Positions 45,892 to 56,093 of a DNA stretch of 64,000 bases are shown piece by piece. Each line of letters starts with the position of its first letter. The stretch's first letter is position 1. The position numbers were made by a program, and so were the translations under genes. This DNA comes from Schlesneria paludicola DSM 18645. Lineage in GTDB: Bacteria; Planctomycetota; Planctomycetia; Planctomycetales; Planctomycetaceae. Below the pieces are notes generated by a model, which did no database searches, had not been told where the DNA came from, and saw nothing but the letters and a program-made list of their open reading frames with translations. Where the stretch lies: assembly GCA_945862235.1 (NCBI GenBank), contig CAMAYU010000007.1, forward strand, positions 1-64,000, written 5' to 3'.

Positions 45892-47520
45892 ATGGCAGCC
45901 AACAAGAAGTATCTAAGTCTGGAAGAGGCTGCCGCGCTGCTGAAGCTCAGAAACGACGAGCTGATTCGGTTCCGCGAGAAAGGCGACATTCGCGGTTTCG
46001 CGGATCGCGGCAGCTGGAAGTTCAAGGCCGACGACGTTGAGGAATTCCGCCGACGACGCCAGCCCGACTCTGATCCCGATATGCCGATCATGGATGACGA
46101 TGATCTCGGCGAACGCTTGATGAGCGACCCGGAACTGCAGATTTCGAGTAGCTCCGAGAACGCGCTCGATGAGGACGACGAACTGGGGCGGCAAGCGACC
46201 ATCATCCGCAAGGGGCGTGAAAGCACTTCGGACAGTGACGTGCGGCTGGTCTTGGACGATGGTTTGAAAGACCGTCTGACCGGAAGCAGCGGCGAATTGC
46301 CCGTCATCGACATGGGCAATTCAGACAGTGATGTGCGGTTGGTGAGTGATTCGGGGGCCAAGCTGCGTCCCGACTCCGACAGCGATGTCAAACTCGTGAA
46401 TCCGTCCGGTCTTGGCAGCATCGCGGGACTGAGTGACTCCGACAGCGATGTGCGTCTTGCTCCGTTGTCAGGCGACCGCAATCCCAGTGGCATGGGATCT
46501 GGGCACCGAACCGACAGCGAGATCGCGTTGATCCAACCCAGGTCTCAATCGGCGGGCAGTGGTGTCGGCAACGATGCCCTCGACTTCAATTTGGTCGATG
46601 ACGGCCCCGGAGCGTCCGCACTGTTGGACGATGACGACGTGGGAATCGTGCTGCCCGGTGACAGCGGGATCGCATTGAGCGGCGACAGCGGCATTCAACT
46701 TCGCAAGCCAGCCGACAGTGGGATTCTGCTGGAAGGTGACGACAGTGGAATCAGGCTGAGTACCGGCGACAGTAGTCTCAAGCTGGGTGGCGATAGTGGA
46801 TTTCGACTCGCTCCGTTGGGTGGCAGCAGCGTCAAGTTGAAGGGCAACAGCAGCATCAAGCTCAAGGGAGGAAGCAGCAAGAATCTCAAAGGGCGTCAGG
46901 CGGCCGATGACCTCGGCTCGACCGCCCCGATGTTGCTCGCCTCGGGTGACGACGACGACCTGAACTCCACGTCGCCGATGCTACTCAGCAACGACGATGA
47001 CTTGAGCAGCACGGACCTCGAAATGCCGATGTTTTCGGCGGATGATGGCGGTTCAGGCACGACCGGTGGTCGCACCGCATCGATCGTCATGTTCGACGAC
47101 GACGACGACGATAACGCGACCGGGACGCCGAAGAAGACCGGCGGTAAGAAGTCATCCAGTGATTCGGGATTCGATTTCGACGACGAAGCGGACGAAGAAC
47201 TCGAAGTCAGCGACGAAGTTCTCGGTGAAGATGACGAACTCGAAGACCTCGACGCGTTCGATTCGGACGACGACGAGTTCGACGAATCGTTTGAATCGGG
47301 AGCCAGTCAGCTTGGATTCGGCAAGCGCCAGGACAGGATCGTCGTGCCGCAAGAGGCCGAGTGGGGAACAGGCTTCTTCCTCGGCTTGCTCGCTTCGACC
47401 TTCGTCCTGATGGTCGGTGCCTTACTATCTGTGGACCTGCTCCGCACCACCTGGGCTGGCAGTGAATCGTCGGTCTATCAGGGCGAGTTCATCGGGTTAT
47501 TCGCAGGCTTGTTCCAGTAA
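45892..47520 (+). CDS. Excisionase-type HTH protein with acidic DSDVRLV/DSGIxL repeats and C-terminal TM segment
   Basis: MAANKKYLSLEEAAALLKLRNDELIRFREKGDIRGFADRGSWKFKADDVEEFRRRR; many SDSDVRLV and GDSGIxL units; FFLGLLASTFVLMVGALLSVDLL. Confidence 0.85.
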   Translation: MAANKKYLSLEEAAALLKLRNDELIRFREKGDIRGFADRGSWKFKADDVEEFRRRRQPDSDPDMPIMDDDDLGERLMSDPELQISSSSENALDEDDELGRQATIIRKGRESTSDSDVRLVLDDGLKDRLTGSSGELPVIDMGNSDSDVRLVSDSGAKLRPDSDSDVKLVNPSGLGSIAGLSDSDSDVRLAPLSGDRNPSGMGSGHRTDSEIALIQPRSQSAGSGVGNDALDFNLVDDGPGASALLDDDDVGIVLPGDSGIALSGDSGIQLRKPADSGILLEGDDSGIRLSTGDSSLKLGGDSGFRLAPLGGSSVKLKGNSSIKLKGGSSKNLKGRQAADDLGSTAPMLLASGDDDDLNSTSPMLLSNDDDLSSTDLEMPMFSADDGGSGTTGGRTASIVMFDDDDDDNATGTPKKTGGKKSSSDSGFDFDDEADEELEVSDEVLGEDDELEDLDAFDSDDDEFDESFESGASQLGFGKRQDRIVVPQEAEWGTGFFLGLLASTFVLMVGALLSVDLLRTTWAGSESSVYQGEFIGLFAGLFQ

Positions 47521-47554
47521 CACGAGCCGCACACGGCAACAGGGAACGGACGTA

Positions 47555-47589
47555 GGACGGGCAATCTTGCCCGTCCTCTTTTTCTTTAG
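47555..47589 (+). terminator. Rho-independent terminator
   Basis: GGACGGGCAATCTTGCCCGTCC followed by TCTTTTTCTTT. Confidence 0.85.
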
Positions 47590-47619
47590 GAACGGGTTCC
47601 GCTTCGTTTCACGGCCTAT

Positions 47620-47718
47620 CAGCCTGAAGAAAAGCGTAGGGTAAGCGTCTGGCTTGCCCTTTTTTCGACTGCAATCACGGGCAAGCCAGACGCTTACCCT
47701 ACGCTTTTCTTCAGGCTG
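47620..47718. repeat. Perfect 40-bp-arm inverted repeat
   Basis: CAGCCTGAAGAAAAGCGTAGGGTAAGCGTCTGGCTTGCCC (47620-47659) versus GGGCAAGCCAGACGCTTACCCTACGCTTTTCTTCAGGCTG (47679-47718). Confidence 0.97.
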
Positions 47719-48108
47719 TTTGTCTGCTCGTGGCGACGGCCATCGACGATGGCTACGGCAGGTTTTGCCGCAGTCGAATCACTGCCGATGCCTTCCTTGG
47801 GATTCCTGCTCGTGAACCGGGAGTTTCGCTGAAGACTCCTCTTGGCGAGGCTTTGGTCGGCTTCTATAAACCGCCCCCTCAGCCGTTCCAGCCGGAAGGC
47901 GACCATCGCGGGAACTTTGGTCGCGCTCCTGGATTGGCTGTCCTGTCAGCGGGTTTTCTCCCCAGTTCAATCTCATCCACTGTTCGATGGCGGTTTCGTC
48001 ACGACGCTTGCGCGTCGCAGTGCGGTCGTTTGCATATTTGAAGTGCATTCGGTCGCCACGCGGCTTGCTCGATGGTCGTGGACCGCGCCTGTCGCCCAGG
48101 AGTTCTCG

Positions 48109-48942
48109 ATGTCTCAACGAAGTCGGACTTGTTTGTTGTTGGCCATGTCACTCTCGCTGATGGCACCACTCGGTTGCCGTCACGCGCCCCGAAACGCTCT
48201 CCAGCAGAGTCAGCTTAGGGCGCATCAGCTCTATCAGCAGAACCGTGCTCTCGCGATGGAGCGGAACGGGATCGGAATGAGCCAGGCGGAGCTTGCCGCC
48301 GATCGCGCTCGGTTGGAGCAGCAATACATCGCGACTAAGCAAAGCTTGGATGCCGCCAACGCGCGGCTCGAAAACATGCAGGCATCCAATGGACAGCTCG
48401 AAGACCGCGTGAAGAACATGCTGATGAGCAACCGTCCCGGCACGAACCCGCTCTCCGAAGATGCGACTTTGCGGATGAAGAAGCTCAAGGAGAAGTACCC
48501 CGAGTTTGAGTTCGATCCATCCACCGGAGTCAGCAAGTTCTCAACCGACTTGCTGTTCAACTCGGGCAGCGATGACGTTCGCCCGGAAGCGATGAAGGTG
48601 CTGCAAGAGTTCGCGTCGATCATGAACCAGTCGGACGCTCGTCACCTGAAGGTGCTGGTCTCTGGTCACACCGACGATCGACCGGTCGCGAAGAAAGCGA
48701 CTCAGGACAAGCACGGCGACAACATGGGGCTGTCGGCTCACCGCGGCTTGACCGTTGTGCGTGCTTTGAGAAAGTCGGGGATTGACGAAAAACGGATGGG
48801 CGTCTCGGGCTACGGGATGCACCAGCCAGTTGAGCCGAACAAAACCGAAGCCTCTCGCTCGAAGAACCGCCGCGTGGAAATCTACGTCCTCGCCCCGGAT
48901 GCGTCGGTCGCCGGATGGGATCCGGATTCGGAAATGCGATAA
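48109..48942 (+). CDS. OmpA/Pal-family lipoprotein
   Basis: LLLAMSLSLMAPLGC lipobox; DLLFNSGSDDVRPEAMKVLQEFASIM...VLVSGHTDDRPV...LSAHRGLTVVRALRKSGIDEKRMGVSGYGMHQPV...KNRRVEIYV. Confidence 0.92.
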   Translation: MSQRSRTCLLLAMSLSLMAPLGCRHAPRNALQQSQLRAHQLYQQNRALAMERNGIGMSQAELAADRARLEQQYIATKQSLDAANARLENMQASNGQLEDRVKNMLMSNRPGTNPLSEDATLRMKKLKEKYPEFEFDPSTGVSKFSTDLLFNSGSDDVRPEAMKVLQEFASIMNQSDARHLKVLVSGHTDDRPVAKKATQDKHGDNMGLSAHRGLTVVRALRKSGIDEKRMGVSGYGMHQPVEPNKTEASRSKNRRVEIYVLAPDASVAGWDPDSEMR

Positions 48943-49013
48943 ACGTTAATGCCATGCGTGAACGAGAGCGACCACACCTGAGTGACTCTCAAGAACAAAC
49001 AGCACCCAAAACC

Positions 49014-49052
49014 AACAGCCCGATGACTTGCGAGTCGTCGGGCTGTTTTGTT
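49014..49052 (+). terminator. Rho-independent terminator after OmpA-family gene
   Basis: AACAGCCCGATGACT-TGCG-AGTCGTCGGGCTGTTTTGTTTT. Confidence 0.8.
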
Positions 49053-49078
49053 TTCACGACGCGGTATTTGGTGGGACA

Positions 49079-49417
49079 TCACGCCGACTTCGCCAAGGAG
49101 GTCTCTTCGGTGAGTTGGTCTTCATCGTCAGCAGCCTTTCCCGACAAAGCCTGCTTGCCTTGCGACGTCAGTTGATACCGCATCCCGGCGTCACGACCCG
49201 CGAGATCGAACTTGAGGAACCCGAATGCGATCAGCTTGCCATGAATGGCGGGCAACTTCGCGGACTCAATCGCCTCGAGTTCGGTCACACGAGGAATCCA
49301 GCCGTCAAACTCGGGCGATCGTTCGCGTGACTCAGCTTGCAGGTCGTGATAGACCTTGAGCGCTGTCCGCCACTCGGGGTTTCGTCGCAACTGTTCGAGG
49401 TCAAAGTCGTCGATCAT
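49079..49417 (-). CDS. Hypothetical protein (possible winged-helix)
   Basis: MIDDFDLEQLRRNPEWRTALKVYHDLQAES...GMRYQLTSQGKQAL. Confidence 0.6.
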   Translation of the reverse strand: MIDDFDLEQLRRNPEWRTALKVYHDLQAESRERSPEFDGWIPRVTELEAIESAKLPAIHGKLIAFGFLKFDLAGRDAGMRYQLTSQGKQALSGKAADDEDQLTEETSLAKSA

Positions 49418-49597
49418 GCCGTTGGTATCGGCCCGACTTTGCAGAGCCAGCCAGCACCAGCGGGACCGCACGCAGGACCATACTACTCGCCATGACCCTT
49501 CGATTCGGAGCGACCGGAATGATCGGACGAGTCACCTTGGCGAGCCGTCTCGCCAAGCGGGAGCGGCAGTCAACGCCGAATGCCCACTCCGCAAACT

Positions 49598-51004
49598 TCA
49601 CATGTTTGTCTTCGCATCGGAGGCTTCGCCGAGGACCGCGTTCAACGCGGTGTTGAGCACGCTGTCGTGGCGGTGGTCTTTTGAGTAGATGCGGAAGACG
49701 CAGAAACTGACGGGGAGTGCGCGGAACAGGTCGTCGTCGGAAAGTTCCTGCGGCGAGCCGACAGCCGGATCGAGCAGGTAATTCTGACCGCCTGCCGGGA
49801 GGCGACCGCTCGGGCGGTGATAGTGCTTGGCCACGTCGATCTTGAGCGGAAGTTCCTTCAAGTCGGCAGGCATTCGTTCGCGGACTCGCTTCAGGACGAG
49901 ATCGGGTTCGGAAATGATCGACGTTCGTTCGGCGCTGCCCGAGTGGAAGTTGAGCGTTCGCTCGCAGGCCATCTTCCACGTCACTTCGCGTCGCAGGATT
50001 TGCTGCCAACGATCGCCAAGTTCCTTCAACACGGGATCGGTTGCGTCGGCCCAGCGATGGACATCGACAAGGAACGACGATTCGGTGAACTTGCGGTAGG
50101 CATCGAGCTTGTCGAGCGGGTTGCCTTGGAACAAGCGCGGCATCGTTTCGGGGAAGAGTTCTTCGAGCGAGAGATCGACCGCGCGAACGGTGCGATGGAA
50201 GTAGACCGTGCGGAAGAGATTGGCGCGCGTTTCGATGAAGTTGATCAGCGTCGGCAGCCCGCGCGCGTGGATCGTCAGACCGGCCGAAGTGAAGAACGTG
50301 TAGTGCAGAATCCGATTCAGATCGAACGCCTTTGTGTTGTAGCCGGTCATGTAGGCGTCGCGTAGCACGAAGTCCATGTTGTCCACCGTGTAGATGCCGC
50401 TGAACATCGACCGCAGTTTTCTCAGCCAGTCGGGATGTCCTTCTTCGGCGGCGGCGTCTCGTTTGGGGCGACGGATCAGCCATGCGATCTGGTGCGGGTC
50501 GAGTTCTTCGAGCGGCGACAACTTGCCGCTCGGGTTGCGGCGGATGCGACGGAGCAAGTCACCCAATTCCTGTTCGATCACCGCTCCACCGATGTCTTCA
50601 TGCGTGACACCGAACTGGTCGAGATAGTGATCGTCGAAGAAGTGCCCGAACGGGCCGTGCCCGACATCGTGCAAGAGGGCCGCCATGCGGAGCAGACTTT
50701 CGACGTAAGCCCGACTCGGCACATTGCGGGTCGAATCGCAGAGCGACTCGTACCAATGTTCGATTGCCACCGACGCGAGGTGCATCGCGCCGAGGATGTG
50801 TTGAAACCGCATGTGCTCGGCGGACGGAAAGACCCACCACGCCGTCTGAAGCTGGTGAATCTGCCTCATCCGCTGGACCCACGGATGGTCGATCACGTCC
50901 TGCTCGGCCACTTCACCCTCGGGCAATCCGGATCGGGCGATGAACGGGATGTACCCGTGAATCGGATCGTGCGAGAGGCTTTCGTTGATGAAATCACGCG
51001 GCAT
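49598..51004 (-). CDS. HD-domain phosphohydrolase (dGTPase-like)
   Basis: DPIHGYIPF, MRFQHILGAMHLA, LLHDVGHGPFGHFFD. Confidence 0.9.
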   Translation of the reverse strand: MPRDFINESLSHDPIHGYIPFIARSGLPEGEVAEQDVIDHPWVQRMRQIHQLQTAWWVFPSAEHMRFQHILGAMHLASVAIEHWYESLCDSTRNVPSRAYVESLLRMAALLHDVGHGPFGHFFDDHYLDQFGVTHEDIGGAVIEQELGDLLRRIRRNPSGKLSPLEELDPHQIAWLIRRPKRDAAAEEGHPDWLRKLRSMFSGIYTVDNMDFVLRDAYMTGYNTKAFDLNRILHYTFFTSAGLTIHARGLPTLINFIETRANLFRTVYFHRTVRAVDLSLEELFPETMPRLFQGNPLDKLDAYRKFTESSFLVDVHRWADATDPVLKELGDRWQQILRREVTWKMACERTLNFHSGSAERTSIISEPDLVLKRVRERMPADLKELPLKIDVAKHYHRPSGRLPAGGQNYLLDPAVGSPQELSDDDLFRALPVSFCVFRIYSKDHRHDSVLNTALNAVLGEASDAKTNM

Positions 51005-51170
51005 CGGCGGACCTTGAAGGGAGTAAGGAATCAGGAGGCAGGATACAGGAGTCAGAAGTGGGCAGACAGGGAAGCTGGCCTCCTTCGGCCTGACTTAAAG
51101 GGTTCTTCCGTTCCCTCTGAGGACACTCGTTGGTGAGGAACAGGCAGTCCCCTGCACTACCGTAATCCCG

Positions 51171-51236
51171 TCGCTCCGTGTGATGAGCCGTTCACAATTG
51201 GACACCCGATCTTACAAGGCTCATCACGCGGAGCGA
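51171..51236. repeat. 19-bp-arm inverted repeat
   Basis: TCGCTCCGTGTGATGAGCC versus GGCTCATCACGCGGAGCGA, one mismatch. Confidence 0.8.
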
Positions 51237-51254
51237 TGATGACTACCCTGAGCA

Positions 51255-51983
51255 TCAATTTGAGCAGCACAGGTCCGATTGGCTGTGCCATTCGTGCTCG
51301 ATGTCGCGCATCAGCAGGGCGCAGTCGAACTCGATCGAACCTTTGGGGAAGAGGGACTCGTCGTCGAAGAAGCTGGAGCGGACTTCTTCGACGGCCAATG
51401 GCTCGATCGACCAATTGCGGCAGCGGAGTTCAAGGCCCTGAAACCGCGCGGCATCGTGCGTGGCCGAGTAGCCCAGCGCCCCGGCCTGATAGAACGCGGA
51501 TGCATCTTCCAGTGTCTGGAACATCGACGACGCGGGGAGCCCGTCCGTGCGATGGCCTGTGACGGACATCGACGTATCGCGGTCATCACTCTGCAATGCG
51601 ACCACGAAGTGATCGGCGGTCTCTTTTACCGTGAAGGAGGCGTGGTTTTGGAGGCCAGGAAAAACGCGACCGCCTGCCAAAGTGTTGAGCCACGAACTCG
51701 TGTCGCGCCGACGCACGTAAACCCCCTCGCGCGTCGTGCCGTTGTCGTCCCACTCGACCGCTGTTCGATGTGCAGCGTTCTCGGAAGAGAGGCCGCACCA
51801 CTTGGGTAGGAACGCCGGACGAACCTGCTTCAACCGAATCAGACAAATTCCGACGCTGCCCGTCCCACCAACCACTTTCGGCCGAAAGGGGGCAGGCAAG
51901 AGCGGCGCGAGGACTCGTGGATCGACCCGGTAGTTGACGAGGATCCTGCGATCAATGACACCGCGAATGACGGGACATTTCAT
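51255..51983 (-). CDS. DUF2071-family (acetoacetate decarboxylase-like) protein
   Basis: MKCPVIRGVIDRRILVNYRVDPRVLAPLLPAPFRPKVVGGTGSVGICLIRLKQVRP. Confidence 0.8.
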   Translation of the reverse strand: MKCPVIRGVIDRRILVNYRVDPRVLAPLLPAPFRPKVVGGTGSVGICLIRLKQVRPAFLPKWCGLSSENAAHRTAVEWDDNGTTREGVYVRRRDTSSWLNTLAGGRVFPGLQNHASFTVKETADHFVVALQSDDRDTSMSVTGHRTDGLPASSMFQTLEDASAFYQAGALGYSATHDAARFQGLELRCRNWSIEPLAVEEVRSSFFDDESLFPKGSIEFDCALLMRDIEHEWHSQSDLCCSN

Positions 51984-52203
51984 GAGTATGTTCTCCGGGG
52001 AGCAGACAGTAATTGCGGAGGAAGCATAACGACGCGGGTCATTTCGGGGGGCATTCAAGGGGTTTGGTTGCGAAAGGCTGGGGCGACTCTTATAGTTCCC
52101 GCCCTTGTTCCGGCTCCTGAGGCGTTGATTCGCCTTGGATCGCCCCTCGCGGGACGCCGTGCCTGTGCACGCTCCGGACCTTTTTGAACCTGAGTGAACC
52201 TTC

Positions 52204-53682
52204 ATGTTTGACGGCATTACCAACGGTTTGCGCTCGGCACTGTCAGTGTTGGGACGCGGTGGGAAACTCACCGAGTCCAACATTCGCGACGGCTTGGCGG
52301 AGATTCGCAAAGCGCTCCTCGAAGCCGACGTGCATTACGACGTGGCCACGAGTTTTATCAAGCGCTGTACCGAACAAGCCATTGGCGAAAAGGTTCTCAA
52401 GTCTCTCCGACCCGACCAGCAGATCGTCGGGATCATCCATCAGGAACTCTGCAACCTGATGGGCCCGGCCGATCCCTCGCTTCATTTGCGACGTGATGGC
52501 CTCAACAAAATCATGATGTGCGGCCTGCAAGGGAGTGGAAAAACCACAACCTGCGGCAAGCTGGCCCGAATGCTCAAAGAGCAGGGGCGTCGCCCGATGC
52601 TCGTCGCGGCGGACCTTCAGCGTCCCGGTGCCATCGAACAGCTTCAGATTGTCGGGCAACAGCTCGATGTTCCCGTCTACAGTGAGGCCCCAGGTGGTTC
52701 GTCCCCGCTGAAGGTGTGCGTCAACGGGCTGGCTGCTGCGAAGCAAGCGGGTGTCGATGTCGTGATCTTCGACACGGCTGGCCGGCTGCACGTCGATGCC
52801 GACCTGATGAACGAGCTGGAGCAGATCGACCGCAAGGTTCAGCCCGATCAAATCCTGCTCGTCTGCGACGCAATGACCGGCCAAGATGCGGTCAACAGTG
52901 CGAAGGCGTTCAACGCGGCGCTTGAGCTGGATGGCATCATCCTCACTAAGCTCGACGGTGATACGCGCGGTGGTGCGGCGATCAGCGTCAAAGAGGTGAC
53001 GGGCGTTCCGATCAAGTTCATCGGTACAGGGGAAACGCTCGACCGACTCGAACCGTTCCATCCCGATCGCATGGCCGGCCGCATCTTGGGCATGGGCGAC
53101 GTGGTCTCGTTGTTTGAGAAGGCTCAAAAAGAGTTCGATGCTGACGAGGTGGAACTCCAGCAGCAACGAATGATGGAGGGCAAGTTTTCGCTGGAAGACT
53201 TTGCCAAGCAGATGAAAATGATCCGCCGGATGGGGCCGCTCGGCGATCTCCTCAAGATGATTCCGGGCTTGGGTGGTCTGGCTGCGACCGTTCCGGGGAT
53301 GGACGCCGACAAAGACATGGGGCGGATCGAAGCGATCATCAGTTCGATGACTCCGTACGAGCGGCGTCATGCGGATCGAATCGATCGCAGCCGTCGGCAT
53401 CGCATCGCACGCGGAGCGGGAACCGATCCGGCCGACGTCAATCGTTTGATCAAAGACTTCGGGAACATGGCGGGCATGATGCAGAAGATGTCCGGCCTTG
53501 GACCGATGGACAAAATGAGAGCCATGAAGGGGATGGCTGATGGCGGCATGTTGAACCCCGGCTCTCAGTTGACTTCCGCGAAAGAACGCAGCAAGCGCGG
53601 CCCGGCCGACCCCAAAGAGGCCGACGAAAAACGCAAAAAGGCCAGAAAAGAAGCCAAGAAGCAAAAGAAGCGAAATCGGTGA
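52204..53682 (+). CDS. ffh: Signal recognition particle protein Ffh
   Basis: [62 protein letters not shown]-domain [25 protein letters not shown]. Confidence 0.96.
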   Translation: MFDGITNGLRSALSVLGRGGKLTESNIRDGLAEIRKALLEADVHYDVATSFIKRCTEQAIGEKVLKSLRPDQQIVGIIHQELCNLMGPADPSLHLRRDGLNKIMMCGLQGSGKTTTCGKLARMLKEQGRRPMLVAADLQRPGAIEQLQIVGQQLDVPVYSEAPGGSSPLKVCVNGLAAAKQAGVDVVIFDTAGRLHVDADLMNELEQIDRKVQPDQILLVCDAMTGQDAVNSAKAFNAALELDGIILTKLDGDTRGGAAISVKEVTGVPIKFIGTGETLDRLEPFHPDRMAGRILGMGDVVSLFEKAQKEFDADEVELQQQRMMEGKFSLEDFAKQMKMIRRMGPLGDLLKMIPGLGGLAATVPGMDADKDMGRIEAIISSMTPYERRHADRIDRSRRHRIARGAGTDPADVNRLIKDFGNMAGMMQKMSGLGPMDKMRAMKGMADGGMLNPGSQLTSAKERSKRGPADPKEADEKRKKARKEAKKQKKRNR

Positions 53683-53792
53683 TCGACAAGTGTCGTTTCA
53701 CAGGGGCCGGTTATATAGAGCCAAGCCGGACTTCCAGCCCTGATCCAGAGTCCTCTATTCAGATCGAGTAACTTCAGTCCAAGGAGAGTTGA

Positions 53793-54149
53793 GTGGCAGT
53801 CAGAATCCGCATGAAAAAAATTGGACGCAAGCATCGTCCGTTCTACCGCATCTGTGTGATGGACTCGCGCGTCCATCGTGAAGGGAAAGCCCTCGAAGAA
53901 GTCGGCTGGTACGACACGTCGGTTGCCGACAAGTCGAAGCGAGTCTTGGTCGATCTGGCTCGCGTTGATTACTGGATTTCGGTCGGGGCCAGCATGTCTG
54001 ACCGAGTCGCCACGCTGGTCAAAAAGGTGAAGACCAACCGATTCGGTGTCGCAGCGGCTCCACCAGCGTTGATCGCTCCAAAGCAACCGGCTCCGCCAGC
54101 ACCGGAAGGTGAAGCGGCACCTGCTGAAGAAGCACCGGCTGCGGAGTGA
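53793..54149 (+). CDS. rpsP: 30S ribosomal protein S16 (GTG start)
   Basis: MAVRIRMKKIGRKHRPFYRICVMDSRVHREGKALEEVGWYD. Confidence 0.95.
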   Translation: MAVRIRMKKIGRKHRPFYRICVMDSRVHREGKALEEVGWYDTSVADKSKRVLVDLARVDYWISVGASMSDRVATLVKKVKTNRFGVAAAPPALIAPKQPAPPAPEGEAAPAEEAPAAE

Positions 54150-54229
54150 CTGGTTGCGAAGAGACAGCCGATCTCGGTTGGCTGTTGCCAGTCGGGGTTG
54201 GTTTGGGACGAGTCCTGTGAGCGGCCAAG

Positions 54230-54931
54230 ATGCGATTCGATGTTCTGACATTGTTCCCTGAGTTGTTCCACAGCTACCTGCAGCAAAGCCTGTTGAAGTT
54301 GGCGATCGAGAATCAACGGGTCGATGTCAGGTTGTGGAACATCCGCGATTGGTCCACCGACAAACACAAGTCGGTGGACGACACTCCATACGGCGGCGGC
54401 CCAGGAATGTTGTTGTCTTGCCCGCCCATTTACGCGGCGGTCGAGGCGGTTCAGGCCGATGCCCCGCAGCCGGGACAACTGGTGATGCTCACTCCGCAAG
54501 GACGAAAGCTCGATCAGGGTCTGGTCCGGGAGTTGGCTCAATTCCCGCGACTCGTCCTGATGTGTGGTCGCTATGAAGGATTTGATGAACGAATTGCTGA
54601 AGGGTTGAAGCCGCTCGAAATCTCAGCGGGCGACTTCATCTGCAACGGCGGCGAAGTTCCGGCGATGATGGTGATCGACACGGTCATCCGTCTGGTGCCG
54701 GGCGTGTTGGGAGACGAAACAAGCAGCAAGTACGACTCGTTTGGCGAGTCCGGCCTGTTGGAATACCCGCAGTACACGCGACCGCGCGAGTTCCGGGGAA
54801 TGGTCGTGCCGGACATCTTGCTGAGTGGCAATCATGGTGAAATCGCCCGCTGGCGCGAGCAACAAAGTTTGGAGCGAACACGTCAACGACGTGGCTCTTC
54901 AACAACCGATTCGTCAGCAGGAATGCAGTAA
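54230..54931 (+). CDS. trmD: tRNA (guanine-N1-)-methyltransferase
   Basis: MRFDVLTLFPELFHSYLQQSLLKLAIEN...DDTPYGGGPGMLL...LMCGRYEGFDERI...GDFICNGGEVPAMMVID. Confidence 0.96.
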   Translation: MRFDVLTLFPELFHSYLQQSLLKLAIENQRVDVRLWNIRDWSTDKHKSVDDTPYGGGPGMLLSCPPIYAAVEAVQADAPQPGQLVMLTPQGRKLDQGLVRELAQFPRLVLMCGRYEGFDERIAEGLKPLEISAGDFICNGGEVPAMMVIDTVIRLVPGVLGDETSSKYDSFGESGLLEYPQYTRPREFRGMVVPDILLSGNHGEIARWREQQSLERTRQRRGSSTTDSSAGMQ

Positions 54932-55048
54932 GACACGTTTCGAGTCGAGGCAATTTGGCAGACTCATTGAAATTTCGAGACTCGAAGTAGACAGCACTCA
55001 TCACAGGCGGGCAGTCCCCGCCCTTGGACTGAAGTTGGAAGAGAAAAC

Positions 55049-55456
55049 ATGATTAACAAGTACGTGAAAGCCGTTGAAGACAAGTATCTGCGTCCCGATC
55101 CGCTCGTGTTTGAAGTCGGCGACACCGTCGATGTTCACACGAAGATTCAGGAAGGCGACAAAGAGCGAATCCAGATTTTTAACGGAGTCGTCATCGGTCG
55201 CCGGGGTGGTGGGACGCGCGAGATGTTCACCGTCCGACGCATCGTCGCCGGGGAAGGGGTCGAGCGAACGTTCCCGTATCACTCACCCAAGATCGCCAAG
55301 ATCGACGTGAAGCGGCACGGTAAGGTTCGTCGCGCGAAGCTGTTCTTCCTGCGCGATCGTATCGGCAAGGCGACCAAGCTGATCGAGCGCGTCGATATCG
55401 CCGAACTCGAAGCCAAGAACGCCGCCAAGAAGAGCAAGAAGGCCGCGGCCAAATAA
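55049..55456 (+). CDS. rplS: 50S ribosomal protein L19
   Basis: [62 protein letters not shown]. Confidence 0.96.
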   Translation: MINKYVKAVEDKYLRPDPLVFEVGDTVDVHTKIQEGDKERIQIFNGVVIGRRGGGTREMFTVRRIVAGEGVERTFPYHSPKIAKIDVKRHGKVRRAKLFFLRDRIGKATKLIERVDIAELEAKNAAKKSKKAAAK

Positions 55457-55627
55457 TCTGCGGCGGCTCGTCGCGCACAATTTGAGTTGGCAAGAAGATT
55501 GAGAACTGCCCGACTTCTGAGTCCTACGCGGGTTCGGAGTACGGGCAGTCTCTGTTTTCTTTGGCGCCACCGACGGAGACTGCAACCCAGCGTGTGAAGT
55601 CCGAAGCACTTCGCGGGGAGAGTCCGA

Positions 55628-56050
55628 ATGTGGAACTGGTTAGCTCGCCTTTGGTCGCCCTGCTTTCCGTCCGACTCTCTTGGAAATCGGGGTGAGGTCG
55701 CCGCCGCCCGATTTTTGGAGCGGCTCGGTTATCGAATCCTCGAACGGCAATTGCGCAATCACTTCGGTGAGCTGGACCTCGTGGCACTCAACGGAGATGT
55801 GGTTGTGTTCGTCGAGGTTAAGACGCGAACCACGTTGTTGGCAGGGCATCCGACCGAAGCCGTCACCGCCACCAAGCAGCGAAAAATCACGCGGTCTGCT
55901 TTGGCGTATCTCAAGCGTCGAGGCTGGCTCGGACGCCGCGTCCGCTTTGATGTGATCGCCATCGTGTGGTCAGGCGAAGACCATGCTCCCGAAATTCAGC
56001 ACTACATCAGCGCCTTCGACTCGGGCGACTTCGGGCAAATGTACTCGTGA
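55628..56050 (+). CDS. YraN/UPF0102-family protein
   Basis: GNRGEVAAARFLERLGYRILERQLRNHFGELDLVALNGDVVVFVEVKTR. Confidence 0.93.
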   Translation: MWNWLARLWSPCFPSDSLGNRGEVAAARFLERLGYRILERQLRNHFGELDLVALNGDVVVFVEVKTRTTLLAGHPTEAVTATKQRKITRSALAYLKRRGWLGRRVRFDVIAIVWSGEDHAPEIQHYISAFDSGDFGQMYS

Positions 56051-56093
56051 TAATTCCACTTCGACAGGCTGCTCAGCTCGGATCCCCTTGAAC

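Noticed and set aside
49401-50483. 360-aa minus-strand ORF overlapping the HD-domain gene in another frame
   Set aside because: Overlaps the real HD ORF; Arg/Pro-rich low-information translation.
52243-53664. 473-aa minus-strand ORF
   Set aside because: Antisense shadow of ffh.
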